From Caldifarciminota bacterium (GTDB taxonomy: Bacteria; Hydrothermota; 32-111; QNBC01), in contig JAGLYS010000235.1 in assembly GCA_023132105.1 (NCBI GenBank), positions 1 to 10,167 of the forward strand: 10,167 nucleotides of DNA. The letters run 5' to 3'. Positions 1 through 5,720 of the stretch are shown here, piece after piece. The stretch's first letter is position 1. Every line of letters begins with the position of its first letter. A program made the position numbers and the translations under genes. The notes below the pieces were generated by a model. That model did not search any database and was not told where the DNA came from. It saw only the letters and a list, made by a program, of their open reading frames with translations.

Positions 1-54
1 AGGCAGGCCATCAAGGGCGAGGAAGAAATATTGGGAAATATATACAATAAGTAA
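1..54 (+). CDS. 3' end of an unidentified gene (partial)
   Basis: Frame 1 is open from the window edge and ends in TAA at 52-54, giving an acidic tail that reads RQAIKGEEEILGNIYNK. The 5' part lies outside the window, so no family can be named. An inverted repeat begins two bases after the stop, as expected if a gene ends here. The first 30 bases are clearly richer in G+C than the rest of the window. The other two plus frames also stay open for part of this stretch (to 81 and to 48), so the reading frame is likely but not proven. Confidence 0.4.
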   Translation, partial: RQAIKGEEEILGNIYNK

Positions 55-56
55 CT

Positions 57-79
57 TTCCCTCCACAGGCGGGAGGGAA
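57..79 (+). terminator. possible terminator hairpin after the left-edge gene
   Basis: TTCCCTCC (57-64) is perfectly complementary to GGAGGGAA (72-79) across a 7-base loop, giving an 8-bp GC-rich stem starting two bases after the TAA at 54. No run of T follows; the next bases are purine-rich (AGAAGGGAGGGGG). It is therefore not a textbook intrinsic terminator. Position and stem strength support termination or 3'-end protection, and the missing U-tract argues for caution. Confidence 0.35.
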
Positions 80-106
80 TAGAAGGGAGGGGGAAATAAT
101 AATTAA

Positions 107-145
107 ATAAGGAGCAAAGTGTTTAACCCTTTACTCTCTCCTTAT
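107..145. repeat. 8-bp inverted repeat in the intergenic region
   Basis: ATAAGGAG (107-114) pairs perfectly with CTCCTTAT (138-145). Inside it AAAG (116-119) can pair with CTTT (129-132). Read on the minus strand, the stem is followed by TTAATTATTATTT, which resembles a weak intrinsic terminator for any transcript crossing leftward from the minus-strand operon. Read on the plus strand no T-run follows. The downstream promoter starts at 193, so this is not part of that gene's leader. Role unresolved. Confidence 0.3.
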
Positions 146-192
146 AATGGTAAGTATGTCCATACCTACTCTACCCAGGATTGAATATTCAC

Positions 193-221
193 TTGACAAA
201 TTAAATCTATTTATTTATACT
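193..221 (+). promoter_or_regulatory. sigma-70-type promoter for the pseudopilin-like gene
   Basis: A perfect -35 box TTGACA (193-198) is separated by exactly 17 bases from TATACT (216-221), a 5/6 match to the -10 consensus. It lies 24 bases upstream of the ATG at 246, so the leader would be about 15-20 nt, just enough for the ribosome site. A small quasi-palindrome (GGTA 149-152 / TACC 163-166) lies upstream of the -35 box and could be an operator, but it is short. This is the best promoter match I found in the window. Confidence 0.75.
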
Positions 222-236
222 CACAAAAAGAAGATT

Positions 237-241
237 GGAGG
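237..241 (+). promoter_or_regulatory. ribosome binding site that fixes the start at 246
   Basis: GGAGG at 237-241 stands four bases before the ATG at 246. It decides between that start and the upstream in-frame ATG codons at 147 and 156, which have no Shine-Dalgarno sequence and would place the promoter inside the coding region. Confidence 0.8.
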
Positions 242-245
242 ACTT

Positions 246-749
246 ATGAAAGCTAAAATATTTTTACTGAATCTATTGATTTTAATTGGAATTGTAGTTC
301 TTTTATATGTAATTGAAGCAAAACCATATAAAGAACTTCAAACATGGAATAATCAGGCAAAAGTTAAATACAATCTGTATTTCATGAAAGCATCCATCGT
401 TAAGTATATTGCTATGAATAATGGAAGAATTCCCACTACCATTGAGGAAGTTACAGAATATTTTAATGAGACCATTGTAAATCCATATAATAAGAAAACC
501 CTAAACAATGATGATATTATGATTTTCAAGTATGACATTCCGGGAGAATCAAAAGATATGAAGTTGAATTCAACCAACGCAAGATTGAAAGCTACCCCGG
601 GAACAATTGCATATGGATATTTTATAGGATTCGGAGACAGTTTGGCAACAGAATATGGAATTGTAGGATTTGGGAAAGATAGCTTACCTATTTACGATAT
701 AAATGAAACCACCCAAAAGAAGGAATCGTTAATTATATTGTATAATTAA
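246..749 (+). CDS. membrane-anchored pseudopilin-like protein (type II secretion / pilin-like)
   Basis: A 167-residue protein of unproven function. Residues 5-23 form one hydrophobic segment behind a short Lys-containing N-terminus, so it is probably anchored in the inner membrane with the rest outside the cytoplasm. Residues 38-85 read like the stalk-to-head part of GspG-type pseudopilins: an amphipathic stretch, then YIAMNNGRIPTTIEEV (54-69) and VNPYNKKT (78-85), matching the family pattern of a helix, 'NGxxPTT..E' and '(D/N)P(Y/W)'. A Gly-rich C-terminal part (118-143) contains YGYFIGFGD and GIVGFGKD. I see no prepilin peptidase site (Gly/Ala-Phe-xxxx-Glu before the hydrophobic stretch), so it may be a fixed membrane relative and not an assembled pilin. 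It stands alone with its own strong promoter. Its TAA (747-749) overlaps the convergent amrA stop. The start at 246 is chosen over 147 because of promoter and ribosome-site positions. An unrelated exported protein remains possible. Confidence 0.6.
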   Translation: MKAKIFLLNLLILIGIVVLLYVIEAKPYKELQTWNNQAKVKYNLYFMKASIVKYIAMNNGRIPTTIEEVTEYFNETIVNPYNKKTLNNDDIMIFKYDIPGESKDMKLNSTNARLKATPGTIAYGYFIGFGDSLATEYGIVGFGKDSLPIYDINETTQKKESLIILYN

Positions 750-1288
750 TCCTCAGAAAATATTTCAGCGGCAAATTTAAATATATCGGCTCCCTGCTTA
801 TAAGTATCGGCAGGGAGTCCTGCTTTACAACAAACTTCCCTTAAAAATTCTTCTTTATCCCATTTATATTTTAAAGCAACCTGAGGTAATAATAAACCGG
901 AGTAAAAACCATATTTTATATAAAGTCCATGTTTTCCTATTTCAAAATCATAATAATCATCGATTTTTTTTAGTGGAGTCATTACAGATAGCTCGATTTT
1001 TATCTTCGGAAACTCCTCTGTAGAAAGTGGCGGAAAACGAGGGTCTCCAAAAGCTGCTGATTGCGCAGTCTCCCAAACGGTGATATATAATGGTTTTACT
1101 GCTTGTATATAACCTATGCATCCTCTAAGTACATTGTCAATCATAAGAGTAGTAAATGCAGCTCCATTCATTTTTAAATTTTCAAATTTAGTTTCAGGAG
1201 AGTCATTTCTATTAAGTAGAGTTGATTCGATTGATTGCCTGGCAAGGCTAATAAGCTCTATTTTCTCTTCACTTGTAAACATTGTCAT
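746..1288 (-). CDS. amrA: AmmeMemoRadiSam system protein A (AMMECR1 domain)
   Basis: A 180-residue, single-domain AMMECR1 family protein, full length for bacterial members. The family hallmark LRGCIG is at residues 54-59. Other conserved blocks follow: AAFGDPRFPPL, the strand IELSVMTPL, HGLYIKYG..SGLLLPQVA, and FLREVCCKAGLP near the C-terminus. It is a predicted soluble protein. In many bacteria and archaea this domain is found with a MEMO protein and a radical SAM enzyme, but its reaction is not established. It overlaps amrB by four bases (ATGA), implying translational coupling. The ATG at 1288 is only two bases from the AGGAA sequence at 1293-1289, while the next in-frame ATG at 1282 is about six bases away, so a 178-residue product starting there is quite possible. 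It is the last gene of the minus-strand series, and its stop overlaps that of the convergent gene by two bases within a 4-base gene overlap. Confidence 0.93.
   Translation of the reverse strand: MTMFTSEEKIELISLARQSIESTLLNRNDSPETKFENLKMNGAAFTTLMIDNVLRGCIGYIQAVKPLYITVWETAQSAAFGDPRFPPLSTEEFPKIKIELSVMTPLKKIDDYYDFEIGKHGLYIKYGFYSGLLLPQVALKYKWDKEEFLREVCCKAGLPADTYKQGADIFKFAAEIFSED
788..819 (+). terminator. strong hairpin inside amrA, possible terminator for the convergent gene
   Basis: CTCCCTGC (790-797) pairs perfectly with GCAGGGAG (810-817). The stem extends by a G-U pair (789/818) and a G-C pair (788/819), with a 12-base loop. It begins about 40 bases after the plus-strand stop at 749 and is far more GC-rich than its surroundings. 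Only a short T-run (TGCTTT) follows on the plus strand. It lies within amrA codons for the conserved Cys-Lys-Ala-Gly-Leu-Pro region, so coding constraint could also explain part of it. Confidence 0.35.
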
Positions 1289-2127
1289 TTCCTATAAATT
1301 ACAAAACTTGAATATCCCACAACATATCCTCCGGGATTTTGTTTTATTACATCAACCGAGTTTGTAAAATCCATAAGTTTTATTCGCTTATAATCCCACA
1401 TTTTACATGCAATCAAATTTGATATAATTGGTCCGGTGCCACATGCTATGGGCATATGAGTAAATTCTTTATCTTCCACATATTTACTAATTGTGTCGGT
1501 ATCGAATGTTAGAATTTGTTTTACGAATTCATTGCCCTCCTTGACACACTCATCATAATTATAACCGTGATAGAGGTCTGAACTTGAAACAATCAACAGA
1601 TCCTTATCCGTTCCGATTTCATAAAGCAACATCGCAAGATCATAAATATTTTTCTGTGATTGATTACCCATAATTATCGGTACAATTTTAAAATCCGAAT
1701 TAAGGGTTTTTTGTAAAAATGGTATTTGCACTTCAATAGAGTGTTCCTGTATCTGTGGCATATCCGAATCTATTTTATCAGATGTAAATTTCTTCATTTC
1801 ATTAATAAAATCCTTATCAACCTTTACATTACCTAATGGAGTCATAAAAGCATCAAAGCTCCCAACTGATATACCATTAAAATATACATTATGACTTGGA
1901 CCAATTATTATAACAGTTTTATAACTCATTCCCTCTATTTGCTTATATGCTTTTGCTGCTGTGGGACCGGAGTAAATATATCCTGCATGGGGTGAAATTA
2001 ACCCCCTTATTTCAACAAAACCCATATTTTCTGCATTCTTCAACATTCCATCAATAATCTTATTCAGAGCTCTAACATTTGATGGATAGAAACTTCCGGC
2101 AACAGCTGATTTACGAATTTTTGTCAT
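1285..2127 (-). CDS. amrB: AmmeMemoRadiSam system protein B (MEMO1 family)
   Basis: A 280-residue MEMO family protein, complete for the family, with the fold of class III extradiol dioxygenases. Conserved blocks in order: AGSFYP (10-15), PHAGYIYSG (46-54), IGPSH (75-79), EHSIEVQIPF (128-137), SSDLYHG (182-188) and ACGTGPI (228-234). His47, His79 and Cys229 correspond to the His-His-Cys metal site described for human MEMO1, so a metal ion is likely bound here. No enzymatic reaction has been settled for bacterial members. A very clear ribosome site, AAAGGGGG at 2140-2133, stands five bases before the ATG. The gene lies 27 bases after the response regulator and overlaps amrA by four bases. The radical SAM partner that gives the trio its name is not in this window. 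Confidence 0.94.
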   Translation of the reverse strand: MTKIRKSAVAGSFYPSNVRALNKIIDGMLKNAENMGFVEIRGLISPHAGYIYSGPTAAKAYKQIEGMSYKTVIIIGPSHNVYFNGISVGSFDAFMTPLGNVKVDKDFINEMKKFTSDKIDSDMPQIQEHSIEVQIPFLQKTLNSDFKIVPIIMGNQSQKNIYDLAMLLYEIGTDKDLLIVSSSDLYHGYNYDECVKEGNEFVKQILTFDTDTISKYVEDKEFTHMPIACGTGPIISNLIACKMWDYKRIKLMDFTNSVDVIKQNPGGYVVGYSSFVIYRK

Positions 2128-2154
2128 TATTACCCCCTTTCTCTGCTTATTCTT

Positions 2155-3648
2155 CTAAAATGTTATGCCTTGAAGAATAGCAAAAATACGTGGGTCAAGG
2201 TTTATCCCTACATGTTTGTTCAATTCGATCAATATTTTATTATGGATATTATCACCCTTACCTGCGGAAATAAGCTGCAAATAAATTTCATCATATGCAT
2301 TTGATATGGCAAGTATTCGTGCTCCAATCGGAATGGCATCTCCCGATTTACCTTCAGGAAAACCACTTCCATCAAAATTTTCATACATAAAATGTAAATA
2401 TTCAAGTCCTTTTGCAAGAAAAGAGATTGGCTTAATAATCTTTTCAGTATTTTTATGTACTTTCTTGATTTTATCCACAATAGAATCACCCGGTGTGTTT
2501 TTTATTGCCCCCACCTTTCCTATATCATGAAGTAATCCTGCATATCTTATATTTGTAACGATATCATCATCAAGTTCCAATTGTTTTGCAATCTTAGTTG
2601 CAATATTACTAACTCTCTCTGAGTGTTCGCGAAGTTCAGGATCCTCAGTTTCAAGAATAATCAAGAATGAAAATAAAGACTCAAGATAGCTTTTTTTGGA
2701 GTTATCAAAAAAGAGAGCATTTTGAATAGCAAGTGTTGTATTGCCTGCTATTGTAGAAAACAGTTCCTCTCCATAATATTCCAACAAATTATTCCTCTCA
2801 TCTCCAATTAAAAGGATTCCTAACAATTTCTTTCCTGCCTTTAAGGGGGTAGAAACATAAAATAAACCATTTTTGCTTATCTGTCCTATATCCTTTATTA
2901 TAAGTGGTTTTATCAATTCATTTATAAGAGCACTATCTTTTGAATATACCTCTCCTTTTTTAAAGTCATCACCTGTATTCATAGCAGTATGCACTACAAA
3001 ATTATGTCTGCTAAATGTTACTATTGCAGCACCTTTAAAACCAAACAGGTCAATGATAAAGCGTGGTATAGTGGTAAACAATTTAATTAAATCTAATTGC
3101 GGAGTAATTCCTTTTACAAAAAGATTGATATTTGTAAGATCTTCGACTTTTTTTTCAAGTTCAGTATCTAATAATATTTTTTTCTCGGTTAACATCTGAT
3201 TGGCTTTTTCAAGTTGTTCATTCACATCATTTAAATTCTTGAGTAATTCCCTTTTTTCCATTGTAAGTTGCCTTTTCTGAGTAGCATTTCTTATAGTTGT
3301 TATTACCTGTTCCTTTGTGAATGGTTTCTGCAAATAATCATAAGCTCCCTCTCTAAGAGCACCCAATGCCGTTTCGAGAGAAGCATCTCCAGTCATAATA
3401 ATAGATTCGATATCCGGATCTATACTATTGATATCCATTAAAAATTCTATCCCTGATTTTCCCGGCAAATTGATATCAAGTATAATGATATCAAATTTAC
3501 TTTCCTCAATTAAATGAGTGCCATCCTCAGCTGAATGAGTTATAGTTACATCACAATCAAGGTCTTCTGCGGATAAAAGCATCTTGCTGAGAAAATTCGC
3601 TATTGCATTATCATCATCTACAATAAGGATATTTATATTACTTTCCAT
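2155..3648 (-). CDS. response regulator REC-GAF-HD-GYP with a degenerate HD-GYP site
   Basis: A 497-residue soluble regulator. REC domain (about 5-122): acidic pocket Asp11-Asp12-Asp13, phospho-acceptor Asp58 in LDINLPG, Thr86 in MTG and Lys108 in KPF, so it is fully equipped for phosphorylation. A helical, Gln/Glu/Lys-rich linker, probably coiled coil, spans 125-172. A GAF-like domain (about 180-313) ends in the usual IA..TTLAIQNA helix. The HD-GYP-like domain (about 320-497) has Glu333, HSERV (342-346), LLHDIGKVG (372-380), His398 and DGSGFP (426-431). Cyclic-di-GMP phosphodiesterases of this class carry HHE before the DGxGYP block; here the positions read Met421-Tyr422-Glu423. The Asp of the later 'aDxxDA' motif is Asn450. 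Several metal ligands are thus missing, and activity is doubtful. There is no DNA-binding domain. It starts three bases after the kinase stop, and a weak GAGTGA serves as ribosome site. The kinase is its likely phosphodonor. Confidence 0.93.
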   Translation of the reverse strand: MESNINILIVDDDNAIANFLSKMLLSAEDLDCDVTITHSAEDGTHLIEESKFDIIILDINLPGKSGIEFLMDINSIDPDIESIIMTGDASLETALGALREGAYDYLQKPFTKEQVITTIRNATQKRQLTMEKRELLKNLNDVNEQLEKANQMLTEKKILLDTELEKKVEDLTNINLFVKGITPQLDLIKLFTTIPRFIIDLFGFKGAAIVTFSRHNFVVHTAMNTGDDFKKGEVYSKDSALINELIKPLIIKDIGQISKNGLFYVSTPLKAGKKLLGILLIGDERNNLLEYYGEELFSTIAGNTTLAIQNALFFDNSKKSYLESLFSFLIILETEDPELREHSERVSNIATKIAKQLELDDDIVTNIRYAGLLHDIGKVGAIKNTPGDSIVDKIKKVHKNTEKIIKPISFLAKGLEYLHFMYENFDGSGFPEGKSGDAIPIGARILAISNAYDEIYLQLISAGKGDNIHNKILIELNKHVGINLDPRIFAILQGITF

Positions 3649-3651
3649 AAA

Positions 3652-4713
3652 TCACTCATTACACACAATGCTTGGTAATTCAATGATAAAGGTTGTTCCT
3701 TTTCCCAGTTTGCTATTTAATGTTAATGCCCCATTATGTGCAATTACTATTCTCTGAACTGTTGGAAGCCCAAGTCCTGTTCCTCCCCTCTTCGTTGTAA
3801 AAAATGGTATAAAAATCTTTTTTTGATTATCCTCTTTAATACCAATACCTGTATCTTTTACTATTATTAAACAGGTATCATTATCATCATTAAATCTAAT
3901 CTCTATATTTATGTCCTTTTTATTGCAGGAATTATCAAATGACTCAATACTATTGCGTAACAAATTATTAAAAACCTCACTTAAGAGATAAGGATCTCCA
4001 TAATAATTTATACAATCAGAACATTTATTAAAATTAATGTTTATCTTTTTTTCTTTCATTTCGGATCTATGAATTTTTATTTTATCTTCGATCAATTGCA
4101 CAAGATTAAATTTTTCACTGCTAATATTTGGCATTCTAGCGAAACTGGTCATATCTCTTGCAATTCTCTCCAATTGTTTTATCTCATTAAGTATTAGCTC
4201 TATTGATTCTACAGCATCTTGATTATCCTCTAAAATGGTTTTTAAATATTCGATCCCAAACTTAATACCAGTAAGAGGATTTTTTATTTCATGTGCCATA
4301 ACTGCTGTCATCTCACCCAATATGGCAAGATTTTCCTTTTGTTTTAACTTATCTTGCATATTCTTGATTTTTGTTAAATCCGTCATTAATCCAATAACTC
4401 CTGTAAAATCATATTTTGCATCCTCTATTAATGATGTGGTAATCCCTAAATATAATTTTTCCCCCTTTTTATTAATAACAGTAAATTCTTTACGCTTCAA
4501 TGGTTTTTTCTTGTTAATCGATTCGATAAAAGGATTTACCGAACCATTAGCCGGAATTATTTCATCAATATGTTTCCCTATAATATTCTTATCATTATCA
4601 TAACCTAATATTCTTAAAGCAGGAATATTTGCACTTATTATTCTTCCTTTTACATCAACAGTTATCATTGCACTTGATAAACTATTAAGTATTGTTTGAT
4701 AAAGACTATCCAT
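3652..4713 (-). CDS. soluble PAS-domain sensor histidine kinase (NtrB-like)
   Basis: A 353-residue kinase without membrane segments or signal peptide, so it senses something in the cytoplasm. PAS domain about 5-118, with the typical 'iISaNipAlrilGY' start and a PAC-like end (GVIGLMTDLT). Dimerisation and phospho-acceptor domain 125-195: H box MAHEIKNPLTGI with His141. ATPase domain 238-350: N box with Glu246, Asn250 and Asn254; G1 box DTGIGI (287-292); F box PFFTT (303-307); G2 box GGTGLGL (310-316). All catalytic elements are intact. It resembles the NtrB/AtoS type. No heme or flavin ligand can be assigned in the PAS domain from sequence alone. The start is the first ATG after an in-frame TAG, but no ribosome site precedes it. 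It lies 37 bases after the TPR gene and directly before its probable partner regulator. Confidence 0.95.
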   Translation of the reverse strand: MDSLYQTILNSLSSAMITVDVKGRIISANIPALRILGYDNDKNIIGKHIDEIIPANGSVNPFIESINKKKPLKRKEFTVINKKGEKLYLGITTSLIEDAKYDFTGVIGLMTDLTKIKNMQDKLKQKENLAILGEMTAVMAHEIKNPLTGIKFGIEYLKTILEDNQDAVESIELILNEIKQLERIARDMTSFARMPNISSEKFNLVQLIEDKIKIHRSEMKEKKININFNKCSDCINYYGDPYLLSEVFNNLLRNSIESFDNSCNKKDINIEIRFNDDNDTCLIIVKDTGIGIKEDNQKKIFIPFFTTKRGGTGLGLPTVQRIVIAHNGALTLNSKLGKGTTFIIELPSIVCNE

Positions 4714-4750
4714 ATACTATATTACTATCATAAATCTTGTCATTTGGCAA

Positions 4751-5029
4751 TCATTCATTCTTAGATATCTTATTTATATGTGCCAAAGCATCACTATGGT
4801 CTGGGGAAAGCCCTACTACCTTTTTGAAATAATCCATTGCTTTATCAAATTCATTTATACTTTCATAAAGAATTCCAACACTATAGAGAGTTTCGATATC
4901 ATCAGGTTCGATTTCAAGTGCTTTCATAAAATATTGCAAAGCCTCATTATATTTCTGATTTAGAAAGTAAAACTTTCCTGCTTCAATATACTCAGTCAGC
5001 TTATTCATATTCATATTGTTATTCATCAT
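4751..5029 (-). CDS. small TPR-repeat protein
   Basis: A 92-residue protein made almost entirely of two tetratricopeptide repeats, about 12-45 and 46-79. The family positions are visible: 'A/G..Y...Y.eAl.yf.kAle..P' in the first and 'lG.ly.....fdkAm.yfkkv..lsP' in the second. The Asn/Met-rich N-terminus (residues 1-9) has no recognisable signal, so the protein is probably cytoplasmic. TPR arrays bind partner proteins or peptides; nothing indicates which. Two repeats alone are a minimal array and may need to pair with another molecule or domain. It overlaps the ktrA stop by four bases (ATGA), so it is translationally coupled to the potassium channel gene, and it is followed by the kinase 37 bases on. 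Starts at Met6 or Met8 cannot be excluded. Confidence 0.85.
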   Translation of the reverse strand: MMNNNMNMNKLTEYIEAGKFYFLNQKYNEALQYFMKALEIEPDDIETLYSVGILYESINEFDKAMDYFKKVVGLSPDHSDALAHINKISKNE

Positions 5030-5715
5030 TTAATATGCTCAATTATTCTCAATTTATCAGACTCGCCTAAAACGACAAGTATATCCCCTTTCATTATTTC
5101 TTCATCAGGTCCTGGTGAAAGAAGAATATTTTCTTTAAAACTGGTAGCACCATTCTCACTCAATTCCGGTATATTTCTTTTTATAGCAATAACTGTGATT
5201 TTATACTTTTTTCTTAAAGATAAAGTATTCAATGTTTTACCAACAAATGATTCTGGGGTTAGTATTTCTATTATGCTATGAGAGGATGTTAATTCTATTA
5301 AATCGAATAATTGTGGTGATGCAAGTTTCTTGGCTAATCGTTCCCCCATATCTCTCTCAGGGTAAATTACTCTATCAGCACCTACTTTTACAAGAACCTT
5401 TCCCTGCATAGGGGAAAGAGCCTTTGCAATTATTTTCTTTACTCCTAAATCATTAAGAGTCATTGTAATCAAAATACTTGAAGATATGTCTTCTCCAACA
5501 CTTACAATTGCTACATCAGCATTTCTTAAACCAAGATCTCTTAGATTTTTTTCATCTGTTGCATCACATGACGCAGCTTGGAAAACAAAATCAGCAATCT
5601 CTTCAACCTTAATCGGGGATTTATCAATTGCAATCACATCTTTTCCTAATTTTGCCAGATTCATTGCAACAGACTGCCCAAATCTTCCGAGACCGACAAT
5701 AACATATTTTTTCAT
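5026..5715 (-). CDS. ktrA: Ktr potassium uptake system regulatory subunit (RCK protein)
   Basis: A 229-residue cytoplasmic gating subunit that forms a ring beneath the KtrB channel and responds to bound nucleotides. N-terminal RCK domain (about 1-125) is a Rossmann fold with GLGRFG (8-13) and Asp31 at the end of the second strand, positions that contact the nucleotide in this family. GADRVIYPERDMGERLA (about 111-127) is a typical linker of KtrA proteins. A C-terminal RCK_C domain (about 138-228) follows. One RCK unit and about 220 residues match KtrA, whereas TrkA of enterobacteria carries two units and is twice as long. AGGA at 5727-5724 lies eight bases before the ATG, inside the end of ktrB. 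It is five bases after ktrB, and the pair together make the transporter. Confidence 0.94.
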   Translation of the reverse strand: MKKYVIVGLGRFGQSVAMNLAKLGKDVIAIDKSPIKVEEIADFVFQAASCDATDEKNLRDLGLRNADVAIVSVGEDISSSILITMTLNDLGVKKIIAKALSPMQGKVLVKVGADRVIYPERDMGERLAKKLASPQLFDLIELTSSHSIIEILTPESFVGKTLNTLSLRKKYKITVIAIKRNIPELSENGATSFKENILLSPGPDEEIMKGDILVVLGESDKLRIIEHIK

Positions 5716-5720
5716 ATTAT

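Noticed and set aside
147..245. Longer N-terminus for the pseudopilin-like gene starting at 147 or 156
   Set aside because: No ribosome site precedes these ATGs. The consensus promoter at 193-221 and the GGAGG at 237-241 fall inside the extension, and the extra residues would bury the membrane anchor in mid-protein.
2229..2489. Second minus-strand open frame inside the response regulator gene
   Set aside because: It is out of frame with the conserved HD-GYP-like domain, which is continuous through this region; it is not evidence of a frameshift.
2155..3648. Response regulator as a sigma-54-dependent or other transcription factor
   Set aside because: There is no AAA+ domain and no helix-turn-helix; after REC come a GAF-like domain and an HD-GYP-like domain to the C-terminus.
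4714..4752. Internal promoter before the kinase (TTGCCA with TATAGT-like boxes on the minus strand)
   Set aside because: The hexamers cannot be placed at 16-18 base spacing; the best -10-like words are 12 or 23 bases from the -35-like word.
4743..4787. Perfect 7-bp inverted repeat TTTGGCA/TGCCAAA around the TPR gene end, with an AGATATCT palindrome in the loop
   Set aside because: The loop is about 31 bases, no T-run follows on the minus strand, and a 7-bp match of this kind is not rare by chance in AT-rich DNA.
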